Notes: generated by a model not told the origin, from the sequence alone. A stretch of 64,000 bases of DNA from Gottfriedia solisilvae (GCF_002128405.1 NZ_NETJ01000001.1:372001-436000); one strand, 5' to 3'. Positions 8,326 through 16,224 are shown, numbered from the stretch's first letter. Program-made: numbers and translations.

Positions 8326-8817
8326 TCAATTGGCGCGACTAGAACTTTGAATATGTAAAAAATCCTCGATTTGCTTTTTATGATGCTGATCATGCTCACT
8401 AAAATCTTCAATTAAGTAGTAAAACGTAAAATGCTGATCTGTATTTGGAATATGTGTTTTACCATTCATGCTAATTTCTTTTTGTGCAAATTCCTGATAA
8501 TCATTAAAACATTTTACGAGATTTTCTCTAGTTTTTATCGCTTGAGTTATGACTTCTTCGATACCTTTTTCTGATACTAGTTTTGCAGATTCATGATTAT
8601 AGTCATGAAAATTTGGAAAATCTATTTTGCCACTTTCTATAATTGAAGGAATACCAACGTTCAGTAAAAATTCATCCCATCTATAAAGATGAGCAATATT
8701 TTCTTTCACTGAGAATTTTCCTTCAGCAATTGGTTTATTCATTAACTCTAAATCATTCAAGGACAATGATTTATACCAATTGATTAAACTATTTAATTGA
8801 TACAATTGTTCGTTCAT
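8326..8817 (-). CDS. DinB-like / ClbS-DfsB-type four-helix-bundle protein
   Basis: The 163-residue protein carries the DinB-superfamily metal pattern: an early histidine in ENIAHLYRWDEFLL (about residue 42) and a C-terminal EHDQHH cluster (about residue 146), which usually bind a divalent metal in a four-helix bundle. Members include thiol-dependent transferases and colibactin-type self-resistance hydrolases; no substrate can be assigned. ATG at 8817 follows AAGGGAG by about 6 bases and gives the usual MNEQLYQLNS start. The neighbouring DUF1992 gene ends 33 bases upstream, so the two may be co-transcribed. Confidence 0.8.
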   Translation of the reverse strand: MNEQLYQLNSLINWYKSLSLNDLELMNKPIAEGKFSVKENIAHLYRWDEFLLNVGIPSIIESGKIDFPNFHDYNHESAKLVSEKGIEEVITQAIKTRENLVKCFNDYQEFAQKEISMNGKTHIPNTDQHFTFYYLIEDFSEHDQHHKKQIEDFLHIQSSSRAN

Positions 8818-8849
8818 TTCAATCTCCCTTTTCCATAAGGTATATTCAA

Positions 8850-9224
8850 CTATTTCCAAAACACAAGTTGCTGTTCAATATTTTCTCTGGTCACATAATT
8901 TTTTTGCATCGCAAATGGACAGCCCAAATTATATTGTTTGATTTCATAGTTCACTTCATTTATTAATTTTGAAATAATCGAAGAGTGTTCTTCTGACTTA
9001 ATCTGCGAAACAATATGTTCAAGCTTATCAAATATTTTTTTCTGCTTAGATAACCAATCTGGCTTATATCCTGACCTTTTAATGACAGTTGTTAATAAGT
9101 CATCCTTTAAATGTTCTTTTGGTAAAGGTTTTCCAATACCAGGTAAATTGTCAAATCCACCTTCTTTTTCATGACGCTTCACAATTTCATCTAACCAGTC
9201 TACATATTTTTCATTATCACTCAT
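8850..9224 (-). CDS. DUF1992 (DnaJ-homologue subfamily C member 28-like) protein
   Basis: The 124-residue protein has the DUF1992 signature: VDWLDEIVKRHEKEGGFDNL then PGIGKPLP in the first 35 residues, a central KPDWLSKQKKIFDKL, and a C-terminal tail. The family is cytoplasmic and uncharacterised; it occurs alone in bacteria and in DNAJC28 of animals. ATG at 9224 is preceded by GAGGTG at a good distance. Confidence 0.85.
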   Translation of the reverse strand: MSDNEKYVDWLDEIVKRHEKEGGFDNLPGIGKPLPKEHLKDDLLTTVIKRSGYKPDWLSKQKKIFDKLEHIVSQIKSEEHSSIISKLINEVNYEIKQYNLGCPFAMQKNYVTRENIEQQLVFWK

Positions 9225-9399
9225 ATAATGATCACCTCGATTAGTTAATACTGTACTATATTCGGTTTATTTCTATTATTTTCCTTTTTATCTAATTTGC
9301 TAATCTAGTTTACAGCATAATTTTTTGTCATTTTTGTGAACAAACCAATAGAGTAAATATCATTGGGCATTAAGTTCATGTCTGATTGAAAAAATATAG

Positions 9400-9429
9400 A
9401 AAAAAAAGATTCTTCCAAATTGAAGAACC
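9400..9429 (-). terminator. Probable terminator downstream of the DUF4083 gene
   Basis: On the minus strand GGTTCTTC-aattt-GGAAGAATC forms a hairpin followed by seven T residues. The stretch between it and the gene end at 9535 contains dyad copy R1 and otherwise nothing recognised. The 9225-9399 stretch also shows nothing I can name. Confidence 0.65.
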
Positions 9430-9505
9430 TTAAGTCTGCTTATTATTCAAAATGAATGAAAGACTAAACCTTGTATTCACTGCTTAGGAATTCTAGATTC
9501 ATGGA

Positions 9506-9529
9506 TTGCTAAAGCATGCGTCAGTTCAA
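9506..9529. repeat. Dyad repeat R1 (CTAACG-n4-CGTTAG family)
   Basis: TTGCTAAAGCATGCGTCAGT followed by TCAA. It shares GCATGCGTnAGTTCAAnGAG with R2 at 11001. It lies 6 bp beyond the stop of the DUF4083 gene. See the repeat-family finding. Confidence 0.6.
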
Positions 9530-9534
9530 TGAGT

Positions 9535-9702
9535 CTAGTCTATTCTTTTCGATTTTTGTTCTGATAATTTATCCAACTTATCTTCTATACGTTTTAATTG
9601 GTTGTTACGTTTCTTTAAGGAACGTACAAATAACACAATAGCGACGATAAAAAAAATAAGAACAAGCATTACAAATAACTGATAGATTATATCCCCAATC
9701 AA
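9535..9702 (-). CDS. Small DUF4083-like single-pass membrane protein (55 aa)
   Basis: A 55-residue product starting at TTG 9702, with GTGAGG about 8 bases upstream. One membrane segment (about residues 5-26, YQLFVMLVLIFFIVAIVLFV) is followed by a basic, coiled-coil-like tail (SLKKRNNQLKRIEDKLDKL). This layout matches the DUF4083 family of Bacillus small membrane proteins. Function unknown. It is short enough to be missed by length-filtered gene calling. Confidence 0.75.
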   Translation of the reverse strand: MIGDIIYQLFVMLVLIFFIVAIVLFVRSLKKRNNQLKRIEDKLDKLSEQKSKRID

Positions 9703-9831
9703 AATATATACCTCACACTTTTTTCTTTATTATACCATTTTAATACTATTCTAATCATTGCAATTTGTTTTTCAAAAAATGTAGCATTTGTTAAGTATGT
9801 ACTTGTTCAATTAAGGCTTTCTTTAGTTTCA

Positions 9832-10212
9832 TTAAATAGTTAATTCTATCAAATTTCCTTCTGGGTCTTCTATTACACTCTCAAAGTATCCATCTCCAGT
9901 AACACGTGGACCGTTCACAATAGAGTAACCATCGTTTTTTAATCTTGCTGTCATATGATTAACAGAGTCCATACTGCCTAAAGAAATAGCTATATGAGCC
10001 CAACCCAATTGATTATGTTTATTTGATTGAATAATACCTACTTTACGCATAATTTCTAATCTTGCACCTGACTTAAAAGTTAGAAAATAGGATTCAAACT
10101 TCTTTTCAATATTGTGATACTTATTGTTTGACTTACAATCAAAATATGTTTCATAAAACGACTTCATACGATCCAAATCATTTACCCAAATAGCTATATG
10201 TTCGATTCGCAT
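9832..10212 (-). CDS. VOC-family (glyoxalase/bleomycin-resistance fold) protein
   Basis: The 126-residue single-domain vicinal-oxygen-chelate protein shows the paired beta-alpha-beta-beta-beta units. Likely metal ligands are visible: His5 (IEHIAIWV), Glu near residue 52 (ARLEIM), His near 73 (AHIAI) and the C-terminal Glu (GNLIELT). This is the pattern of lactoylglutathione-lyase-like enzymes, but the substrate is unknown. ATG at 10212 follows GGAGTG. Confidence 0.85.
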   Translation of the reverse strand: MRIEHIAIWVNDLDRMKSFYETYFDCKSNNKYHNIEKKFESYFLTFKSGARLEIMRKVGIIQSNKHNQLGWAHIAISLGSMDSVNHMTARLKNDGYSIVNGPRVTGDGYFESVIEDPEGNLIELTI

Positions 10213-10309
10213 TCATTTTCACTCCAATCAATTTTAGAAATCGTTTTCGTTGTTGTTCGAAAGCAGACATTAGATTAAATAGAAAGATTTTTTTATTAAA
10301 GGAGAATTA

Positions 10310-10716
10310 TTAATATCCCCAAGAATCAACTTGCCATTTATCATTTTTGCTATCCCTAATTAGAGTCCAGCTCCAATCAGACTGAGTTGAATTTGGCTCG
10401 AAACTTCCATCACCACCTGAAGAATCAACCGTAAAATTAGATAGCAAAACAATTACATTTTTTTCTTTTACACCATTTTCAGAACCTCTACCATATTTCA
10501 TATAATCTTCGGTTATAGCGTTTGATTCTTTCTCTGAATACCAAATATCTGTAAGCTGGCATCCCTTAAAATACTTAAATCTTTCCTTCACAGTTTTTAC
10601 TGATTTGATTTTTCAATTCTTACCTCTACTTTATCGGTTAGATGTTTATATAGAAAACTTGAAAATACAACAACTATTAATAGACAAAAAAAGAAAATTA
10701 ATTTCTGATTCTTCAT
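10310..10716 (-). pseudogene. DUF4829-like exported protein, frameshifted
   Basis: The gene is open from ATG 10716 (ribosome site AGGAG) for 39 codons: a hydrophobic signal-anchor (MKNQKLIFFFCLLIVVVFSS) then KHLTDKVEVRIEKSNQ and a stop at 10597. The other reading frame continues without a stop from the same point as IKSVKTVKERFKYFKGCQL, then DIWYSEKES, and ends WSWTLIRDSKNDKW-QVDSWGY at 10310, a DUF4829-like C-terminus. Adding one base in the A5 tract at 10609-10613 restores a single 135-residue frame. It is either a recent inactivating mutation, a sequencing error, or a slippage-prone site. A GTG near 10591 could in principle start the second part but has no ribosome site. Confidence 0.7.
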
Positions 10717-10968
10717 AAAAAGGGCTCCTATTTTTTATTCAATATCCATTTCAATGATGATTATTATTTATTAATTTCTATTAAATTAGTTAAAATTCCT
10801 TGTTCTTGTAAAACTGGCGGTTAGCAAAAAAAACGACCAAACGTCAACCAAATCCACCTTTGAGGAAGAAAATCTGCCTTTTTTTGAATAGATATTTTAG
10901 TAATTACTTGATTGACTGCTTTGGTATTCTTATAACATTATTTTTTTAAAAAATAACTTTGAGTTAAC

Positions 10969-10993
10969 AAAAAAAGAGCTGCCGAAGCAACTC
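10969..10993 (-). terminator. Terminator of the TauE gene
   Basis: On the minus strand GAGTTGC-TTCG-GCAGCTC followed by seven T, a classic UUCG-loop terminator. Repeat R2 begins 13 bp away. In the gap 10717-10968 I see nothing beyond AT-rich sequence. Confidence 0.9.
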
Positions 10994-11000
10994 ATATTGT

Positions 11001-11025
11001 CCAACATACGCATGCGTAAGTTCAA
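11001..11025. repeat. Dyad repeat R2 (perfect palindrome TACGCATGCGTA)
   Basis: CCAACATACGCATGCGTAAG then TTCAA. The 12-bp core at 11007-11018 is a perfect palindrome. It lies between the TauE stop (11092) and its terminator; the spacing from terminator stem to dyad is 12 bp, as in R3, R4 and R7 (12-13 bp). Confidence 0.65.
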
Positions 11026-11091
11026 AGAGTAGAAAATTAAGACAATTTAGTAGGTTAATTAATTTTTTGTTAACTGTTAAAGAATAGATTT

Positions 11092-11868
11092 CTATATGAT
11101 ATCAAGCCAAATTTTCAATGCCGTTGCAAAAATTAATAACGCTAGAATAACTTGTAATATTTTTGTATTTACTTTTTTCCCTGCCATTGCTCCAAGTGGA
11201 GAAGCAATCAAACTCGCAATGACCATAATTGCTGCTGGACCATAATCAATTTGACCAGTTGTAATCTTGCCTATAGTTGCTCCAATCGAAGAAATAAATG
11301 TGATTGCTAGAGATGATGCAATTGTCATCCGTGTTGGTATTTTCAGAACAACCAGCATTATTGGTACTAGTAAGAAGGCTCCTGCTGCACCTACAATTCC
11401 TGCACCAATACCGACAATTAATGCTAAAATCGCAGCAAGCCATTTGTTAAAGGTCACTTGATCTAGTGGAATATCATCGATTCCTTTTTTGGGGATAAAC
11501 ATCATAACAGCGGCAATTAAAGCTAAAATTCCATAAATAAGATTAATGCCTCCTTCAGACATTAATTTCGATCCAAACCCGCCAATAAAACTCCCTATTA
11601 ATATACTGCCTCCCATATAGGCGATTAATGTCTTATTTAAAAAACCACCCTTTCGATAAGCCCAAACTCCTCCAATCGTTGCAAAAAACACTTGGATTGC
11701 ACTGATTCCCGAAACTTCATGTGCACTAAATGCAGCTAGCCCAAATAATGGCGGAATATATAATAACATTGGATATTTTATAATCGAACCCCCAATTCCG
11801 AGCATGCCTGAAATATATGACCCAATAAATCCGATTAAAAATATTGTAATAATAAATCCTATTCCCAT
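11092..11868 (-). CDS. yrkJ: TauE/SafE-family sulfite/organosulfonate-type exporter
   Basis: The 258-residue membrane protein has about 7-8 membrane segments and the glycine-rich TauE/SafE signatures at the N-terminus ([20 protein letters not shown], about residues 16-35) and in the second half ([20 protein letters not shown]). The family is thought to move small sulfur anions such as sulfite, sulfoacetate or thiosulfate. ATG at 11868 has ACAGGAGGGAG upstream, better than the in-frame start 11 codons earlier. It is last in the sulfur cluster, where an exporter would remove sulfite or thiosulfate made by the rhodanese/persulfide enzymes. The gene order resembles the B. subtilis yrk cluster. 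Confidence 0.88.
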   Translation of the reverse strand: MGIGFIITIFLIGFIGSYISGMLGIGGSIIKYPMLLYIPPLFGLAAFSAHEVSGISAIQVFFATIGGVWAYRKGGFLNKTLIAYMGGSILIGSFIGGFGSKLMSEGGINLIYGILALIAAVMMFIPKKGIDDIPLDQVTFNKWLAAILALIVGIGAGIVGAAGAFLLVPIMLVVLKIPTRMTIASSLAITFISSIGATIGKITTGQIDYGPAAIMVIASLIASPLGAMAGKKVNTKILQVILALLIFATALKIWLDII

Positions 11869-11892
11869 AGATTCTCCCTCCTGTTTAGGAAA

Positions 11893-11911
11893 GGGAACCA
11901 TTTAGGTTCCC
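11893..11911 (-). terminator. Intercistronic hairpin between tusA and tauE genes
   Basis: GGGAACC-TAAAT-GGTTCCC on the minus strand, with only TTTCC after the stem. It sits between the TusA stop and the TauE ribosome site, so it is probably a partial terminator or an mRNA-stability hairpin that sets exporter dosage. Confidence 0.6.
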
Positions 11912-11919
11912 TTCTTAGT

Positions 11920-12150
11920 TCAGCCTTTTCTGATCCAAAACTTTAAAATATTATCATCGTCTACTTCATGCTTAATTAACTCATGGCCACTTGATTTTGA
12001 CCAAGCAGCTAGATCATTTTTAGCTCCTTTATCTGTTGCATGGATTTCTAATATTTCCCCTGATTTTAACTCATTGATTTCTTTTTTAGTTTTAACGATT
12101 GGCATTGGGCATGCTAATCCTTTTGCATCTAATACTTTTTTTGATTCCAT
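11920..12150 (-). CDS. yrkI: TusA-family sulfur carrier protein
   Basis: The 76-residue SirA/TusA-like protein has the signature CPMP motif (DAKGLACPMPIVKTKKEI, Cys at about residue 13), the cysteine that carries the persulfide. The rest follows the family fold (GEILEIHATDKGAKNDL, then a C-terminal strand). It probably accepts sulfane sulfur from the rhodanese domains encoded upstream. ATG at 12150 follows TTAGGAGG by about 9 bases. Its start lies 30 bases beyond the stop of the rhodanese-MBL gene. Confidence 0.93.
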   Translation of the reverse strand: MESKKVLDAKGLACPMPIVKTKKEINELKSGEILEIHATDKGAKNDLAAWSKSSGHELIKHEVDDDNILKFWIRKG

Positions 12151-12179
12151 CTTTTTAATCCTCCTAATAGTCTTTTTAA

Positions 12180-13307
12180 TTAACGAACCGCACAACGATT
12201 TGGTCCGATTTCCATTTCACGTTTTCTTTCCTCATCTGGTGTGATTTTCCCCATATTTGTTTCACGAATTTCTTGATATGCATTTGGTTGAGGTGGTAAA
12301 TTTTCTGTAACAAGCTTTCTAAATTCTTTTTCGTCTTTGATATTTAATCCATGATTTTTTGAAAATAAAGCACCTAATTTTTTGGCAACACTTCCGTCAT
12401 CATTTAACTCATCAATGATCATAAAATGGGCTGGTAAAACAATTAAATCCTCTGAAAGTTCTCTATAACGTGAATATAGACTTTCTCTCAAATCCGTTAC
12501 CCAATCTTCAGCCATTCCTGCAAGATCTGGTCTACCTATTGAATCAATAAATAGAATATCTCCAGACAGTAAGTAAGCTGAGTCAACAATAAATGAGGTT
12601 GAACCAATTGTATGACCTGGTGAATAAATAGCATGAATGTCAATTGCAGTTCTTCCAATTTTGACTGAATTACCACCTTCTAGCGGTTGATACTCAAATG
12701 TTACTTCTGTTGCATCTTTTGGAGGTAACCAATAAGATGCACCTGTACTAGCCGCAATCTCTCGACCACCTGAAATATGATCAGCATGAAGGTGAGTATC
12801 AAATACATGCTTAATTGTGACATCCAACTCTTTTGCAAAGTTTAAATAGGTCGATGTCATTCTAGTTGCATCAATAATTGCAGCTTCTCCGTTTGACACA
12901 ACCATATAGGATAGACAACCTTTTCCAATACGGACAAACTGATATAGTTCACCTCCACCTCTTAAATCGCCAATTTTCACTGGCTCTAAATACTCACTCC
13001 AGGACTTCATTCCACCTTCTAAATATGAAACATTTAGCCCGTGTTCAGATAGCATCTCTGCTACCATAATAGAAGAACCTTCTTTTGCACAAACAACTAA
13101 TACTTCTTTATCTGAAGGTATCTTACCTAAAATATCTTCAACACCGTCAAGTAGTTCAAAGTATGGGATATTCAGATAAGCAAAATTTTCACCTTCAATC
13201 TTCCAATCTTGAAAGTCACTTTCATTACGGACATCTAATATAAATAACGCTTCTTTTTGAAATACTTTTCTAGTCACTTCTTTTGAATTCATTAATTTAA
13301 CTGCCAC
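12180..13307 (-). CDS. yrkH: Rhodanese - metallo-beta-lactamase fusion (persulfide-dioxygenase-like)
   Basis: 375 residues. An N-terminal rhodanese domain (about 8-110, active Cys in VVCAKEGSS) is fused to an MBL/ETHE1-like hydrolase domain (about 120-310) with the metal motif [11 protein letters not shown] and later HTIGS and PAHF. ETHE1/CstB enzymes oxidise persulfides to sulfite and use rhodanese domains for sulfur transfer. The order here (rhodanese first) differs from staphylococcal CstB, which begins with the MBL domain. It starts at GTG 13307; its ribosome site AGGGGG is embedded in operator O1. It belongs to the CstR-controlled cluster. Confidence 0.9.
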   Translation of the reverse strand: MAVKLMNSKEVTRKVFQKEALFILDVRNESDFQDWKIEGENFAYLNIPYFELLDGVEDILGKIPSDKEVLVVCAKEGSSIMVAEMLSEHGLNVSYLEGGMKSWSEYLEPVKIGDLRGGGELYQFVRIGKGCLSYMVVSNGEAAIIDATRMTSTYLNFAKELDVTIKHVFDTHLHADHISGGREIAASTGASYWLPPKDATEVTFEYQPLEGGNSVKIGRTAIDIHAIYSPGHTIGSTSFIVDSAYLLSGDILFIDSIGRPDLAGMAEDWVTDLRESLYSRYRELSEDLIVLPAHFMIIDELNDDGSVAKKLGALFSKNHGLNIKDEKEFRKLVTENLPPQPNAYQEIRETNMGKITPDEERKREMEIGPNRCAVR

Positions 13308-13313
13308 TTTAAT

Positions 13314-13327
13314 TACCCCCTATGGTA
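13314..13327. promoter_or_regulatory. Candidate CstR operator O1 (overlaps the yrkH ribosome site)
   Basis: TACCCCCTATGGTA, one mismatch from TACCC-n4-GGGTA. It overlaps the AGGGGG ribosome site of the gene at 13307, so part of the resemblance may be coincidental. The 13356-13436 stretch behind it reads as a coding-like tail in another frame. Confidence 0.5.
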
Positions 13328-13417
13328 TATTTTAGTTTAAAAAAATAATTCTTTGTTAAAAAGTATGTGTTTTAACTACATCATTTGCCAATGTTAATTC
13401 TGCAATCGATCCTTCAC

Positions 13418-13993
13418 TTAAAGATTGAAAGTATTCGTTTTACCTGACCAGGCACTCATACCGGGCACCACATTATAAACCTTTGTGAAGCCATTCTCAG
13501 CTAATGTTTGAGAAGCGAGATCACTACGATTACCTGTTCGACACACAACATAAATCTCGCTGTCTTTTTGTAATTCAGATATACGCTGATTCAATTCACC
13601 GAATGGAATCGAAATTGCTGTTGGAATATGATTAAAAGCATATTCTGCTGATTCTCTTACATCTAGAACAATGATATTTTCTCCTTCTTCTATTTTTTTC
13701 TGAAGCCTTTCGTTACTAGTTACATTAGGATGTTTTCTTTCCATTTCTTCTTCATTTGAGGATTTTCGTAAGTAATGCTTAAGAATTCCCCCATGTTCAA
13801 GTGTACCAAGGTACTGGTGACCGGAACTTTTCGCCCATGCTTTTATATCTGCCTTAGAACCTTTATCCGTTGCTTGCACCTCAATTACTTGGCCTTTTTC
13901 AATTTCATTCATTGCTTTTTTTGTTCTTACAATTGGCATTGGACATGCTAATCCTTTTGCATCAACTAATAAATCTATTTTAATTAAGCTCAT
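13418..13993 (-). CDS. yrkF: TusA-rhodanese fusion protein
   Basis: 191 residues. A TusA/SirA domain (about 5-78) with LLVDAKGLACPMPIVRTKK comes first; a rhodanese domain (about 95-190) follows, with active-site Cys in YVVCRTGNRSDLA. The fusion joins sulfur carrier and transferase in one chain, as in B. subtilis YrkF. Cytoplasmic. ATG at 13993 follows GGAGG by 8 bases; operator O2 lies 17 bases upstream, so the gene likely has its own CstR-controlled promoter. A 110-bp gap separates it from the next gene. Confidence 0.93.
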   Translation of the reverse strand: MSLIKIDLLVDAKGLACPMPIVRTKKAMNEIEKGQVIEVQATDKGSKADIKAWAKSSGHQYLGTLEHGGILKHYLRKSSNEEEMERKHPNVTSNERLQKKIEEGENIIVLDVRESAEYAFNHIPTAISIPFGELNQRISELQKDSEIYVVCRTGNRSDLASQTLAENGFTKVYNVVPGMSAWSGKTNTFNL

Positions 13994-14009
13994 TCATTAC
14001 GCCTCCATT

Positions 14010-14023
14010 TACCCTCTTGGGTA
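14010..14023. promoter_or_regulatory. Candidate CstR operator O2
   Basis: TACCCTCTTGGGTA, a perfect TACCC-n4-GGGTA dyad immediately upstream of the TusA-rhodanese ribosome site. Confidence 0.7.
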
Positions 14024-14040
14024 TTTTAATTGATAAAAAA

Positions 14041-14337
14041 TTAGTTTATTTCGCCTTCCCATTCCAACATGCCACCAGTCATGTTGATCACATTAAATCC
14101 ATGACTATCCAATAACTGACAGGCACGACCACTTCTACCACCTGATCGACATACAAGAATATATTCTTTTGATTTATCAAGTTCGTGCATACGGAAATCC
14201 AATAAACCAAGTGGAATATTTAATGTCCCTCGTATTTTACCTGACTGCAATTCTTCTACTTCTCTTACATCAACAATATTTAATCTTTCGCCTTTAATTA
14301 ATAATTTCTCTACTTCTTTTGTTGTTATTTGTTTCAT
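14041..14337 (-). CDS. Single-domain rhodanese
   Basis: The 98-residue cytoplasmic sulfurtransferase has the active-site loop LVCRSGGRSGRA (Cys about residue 65) and the C-terminal GGMLEWEG end typical of GlpE/PspE-like rhodaneses. It moves sulfane sulfur between thiols. ATG at 14337 follows GGGAGGAG. It lies 16 bases after the preceding rhodanese gene, so the DsrE-rhodanese-rhodanese run is one transcript. Confidence 0.92.
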   Translation of the reverse strand: MKQITTKEVEKLLIKGERLNIVDVREVEELQSGKIRGTLNIPLGLLDFRMHELDKSKEYILVCRSGGRSGRACQLLDSHGFNVINMTGGMLEWEGEIN

Positions 14338-14353
14338 CTTAAATCTCCTCCCA

Positions 14354-14716
14354 CTATCTCCATGAATTCATTCCGCCTTTTACGTTTGTAATCTTTTTAA
14401 AGCCCATTTTTTTTAGCATTTTGCATGCTTTTTGACTTCTTATTCCACTTTGACAAATTACTACTACTTCTTTATTTTTTGATAATTCAATTTCAGCTTT
14501 CTGATTAAGCTGATGAAGCGGAATATTTTTGAATTCTTTTATCCGATTTGCCTTATATTCCCCTGAAGTTCGAACATCAATAAACTGCTTATTTCTATCT
14601 TTTAGTTCACTTAATAATTCATTTGCAGAAATATGTCTAAGTCCTTTTACAGGAATGAACCGCTTTATAATAAGAAATATGGTTGTTCCAATGACTAAAT
14701 ATTTGATGATTTCCAA
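14354..14716 (-). CDS. Membrane-anchored rhodanese
   Basis: 120 residues. An N-terminal hydrophobic anchor (MEIIKYLVIGTTIFLIIKRF) precedes a rhodanese domain (about 28-120) with catalytic Cys in VVICQSGIRSQKA and the C-terminal GGMNSW. TTG at 14716 is preferred over the ATG at 14734 because AAAGGAG lies 8 bases before it, inside the longer frame. The catalytic domain follows a basic residue run (KRFIPVKG), so it probably stays on the cytoplasmic side. Second of the three co-transcribed sulfur genes. Confidence 0.88.
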   Translation of the reverse strand: MEIIKYLVIGTTIFLIIKRFIPVKGLRHISANELLSELKDRNKQFIDVRTSGEYKANRIKEFKNIPLHQLNQKAEIELSKNKEVVVICQSGIRSQKACKMLKKMGFKKITNVKGGMNSWR

Positions 14717-14751
14717 CGAAGATTCTCCTTTCATTCACTTTTGTTCCAGTT

Positions 14752-15231
14752 TTAGATAAATAAATTTACATTTCCTTCTTCGGCATCTGCAAGGTAAGCA
14801 GCTACTCCTGCAAATTCAATATTATCTAATAACTCGTTTTGCTGAAGACCTAGTAGATCCATTGTCATTGTACACGCAACTAGTTTTACATTTTGTTCTT
14901 GAGCCATTTCAATTAAATTTATAAGTGGTATTGCATTATGTTTCTTCATAACATCCTTAATCATTTTAGGCCCAAATCCTGCAAAGTTCATTTTGGATAA
15001 TCCCATCTTTTCTGCGCCTCTTGGCATCATTTTTCCAAACATTTTTTCCATAAAGCTTTTTTTCACTTGAATATCTTCGTCTTTTCTTAATGCGTTTAAT
15101 CCCCAAAATGTATGAAAGATTGTCACTTCATGATCATACGCAGCTGCACCATTTGCGATTATATATGCTGCCATCGCTTTGTCGTAATCACCACTGAATA
15201 ACACTATTGTTGTCCTTTTTATATCTGTCAT
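14752..15231 (-). CDS. yrkE: DsrE/DsrF/DrsH-like sulfur-transfer protein
   Basis: The 159-residue DsrE-like protein has an N-terminal TTIVLFSGDYDKAMAAYI strand-helix and a conserved cysteine near residue 124 (KLVACTMTMDLLGL) that is the expected persulfide site. It resembles B. subtilis YrkE. Proteins of this family pass sulfane sulfur to TusA and rhodaneses. It heads the DsrE-rhodanese-rhodanese run, preceded by AGGAG and two CstR-type operators (O3, O4). Confidence 0.9.
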   Translation of the reverse strand: MTDIKRTTIVLFSGDYDKAMAAYIIANGAAAYDHEVTIFHTFWGLNALRKDEDIQVKKSFMEKMFGKMMPRGAEKMGLSKMNFAGFGPKMIKDVMKKHNAIPLINLIEMAQEQNVKLVACTMTMDLLGLQQNELLDNIEFAGVAAYLADAEEGNVNLFI

Positions 15232-15249
15232 ATATACTTCTCCTCTTTT

Positions 15250-15263
15250 TACCCCGTAGGGTA
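15250..15263. promoter_or_regulatory. Candidate CstR operator O3
   Basis: TACCCCGTAGGGTA, a perfect TACCC-n4-GGGTA dyad just upstream of the DsrE gene ribosome site. Confidence 0.72.
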
Positions 15264-15330
15264 TTTTTAAGTGTAAATCTTTAACCTTTTAAATAGAAAA
15301 TTTAAAGATCAATCTTTTTAGAATTACGGT

Positions 15331-15344
15331 TACCCCTATGGGTA
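15331..15344. promoter_or_regulatory. Candidate CstR operator O4
   Basis: TACCCCTATGGGTA, a perfect TACCC-n4-GGGTA dyad 68 bp upstream of O3, between the CstR gene end and the DsrE gene. Confidence 0.72.
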
Positions 15345-15382
15345 TACAAAAGAATAAATAAAAGAGCGTGATCACCCTTTTT

Positions 15383-15646
15383 TTATCGACTCTTTACAAG
15401 TAAATTTACTGCTTCTTTAACTAATTCCTCTGTACTTCGTTCACCAGTTTCTTCAGCATGTCGAACACATTCTACTAAATTTGAACTAACGACTACTCCA
15501 ATTGTTCGATCAATTGCAGTTCTTGCTGCAGACAACTGTGTAATGACTTCCTTACAGTCTTTGTTTTCTTCCATCATCCTTAAAATTCCTCTAAGCTGAC
15601 CCTCAATACGCTTTACTCTATTTTTCATTTGATCATTAAATTCCAA
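15383..15646 (-). CDS. cstR: CsoR-family persulfide sensor (CstR type)
   Basis: The 87-residue all-helical repressor belongs to the CsoR/RcnR family. It has Cys31 (NKDCKEV) and Cys60 (NLVECV), the exact pair used by staphylococcal CstR to form di- to tetrasulfide links. The copper-sensing His of CsoR is replaced by Cys60, so sulfur rather than Cu(I) sensing is expected. It starts at TTG 15646 with GGAGGG 9 bases upstream. Five TACCC-n4-GGGTA-type sites in and around the sulfur cluster are its likely targets, including O5 in its own upstream region. The B. subtilis equivalent by context is YrkD. Confidence 0.9.
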   Translation of the reverse strand: MEFNDQMKNRVKRIEGQLRGILRMMEENKDCKEVITQLSAARTAIDRTIGVVVSSNLVECVRHAEETGERSTEELVKEAVNLLVKSR

Positions 15647-15797
15647 TTCTTATATCCCTCCTTTGTTGGTAATATTTCCTTCATAGAATATTCTATCAAA
15701 GAAATTACTACCCATACTAAAAAGATAAACCAAATACAAGTGATTTAAGGTTTCCTATTTTATTGATTAGCTAGGAACAACTTACAAATACATCATA

Positions 15798-15811
15798 TAC
15801 CATGAGGGGTA
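15798..15811. promoter_or_regulatory. Candidate CstR operator O5 (autoregulatory)
   Basis: TACCATGAGGGGTA, one mismatch from the TACCC-n4-GGGTA dyad, about 150 bp upstream of the cstR start. Its position suggests autoregulation. Confidence 0.6.
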
Positions 15812-15915
15812 TATAGTCAACATAATAAGTTTTTACTCGTTCTTTAATTATATTAGATGATTTCTCGCACGCACTTGCTTAAATGTTCAACTTAGAATTT
15901 ATCGCTTGAAATCGT

Positions 15916-16224
15916 TTATAACGTCATGCACCAACATAAAGGATCACTTCCACCACAATGGGGGCAAGAACCTCCTGAATATGAAATTCTAATTTCATCT
16001 GAATGAAGTACATAATAATCAATAATTGGTTTGACGTCAGTGTTTGTTTTCCCGACTGGAATCTCCGGCAATTTAACCTCCCGCACAGTCATATCCGACC
16101 ACTTACCGCTCCAGGAACAATTAGTGCACTTTAATAGCTCTTCCGAAAAAGTCGGAGCATTTTTGATGACTTTCATACATTCTCCACTATAAGTATTACA
16201 CTTAGGACAATCGTGTGCTTTCAC
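15916..16224 (-). CDS. Small protein with two zinc-ribbon-like cysteine clusters
   Basis: 102 residues, unrecognised. The N-terminal half has CPKC ... C ... CTNC and the C-terminal end has CPHCGGSDPLCWC. This gives about nine cysteines in two metal-binding-like modules joined by a linker with VREVKLPEIPVGKT. GTG at 16224 is favoured because GAGAGG lies 9 bases upstream; the alternative TTG three codons earlier abuts the ribosome site. It probably binds zinc; nucleic-acid or protein binding cannot be distinguished. It stands between the sulfur cluster and the 44-residue gene with no clear operon link. Confidence 0.72.
   Translation of the reverse strand: MKAHDCPKCNTYSGECMKVIKNAPTFSEELLKCTNCSWSGKWSDMTVREVKLPEIPVGKTNTDVKPIIDYYVLHSDEIRISYSGGSCPHCGGSDPLCWCMTL

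Noticed and set aside
10591-10600. GTG near 10591 as a real start for a 93-residue DUF4829-like protein
   Set aside because: No ribosome site; the upstream signal-anchor in another frame better explains the locus as a frameshifted gene.
13314-13327. Treating operator O1 as certain
   Set aside because: The same AGGGGG string serves as ribosome site, and a similar CCATAGGGGG precedes the unrelated amidase at 53560, so this copy could be fortuitous.
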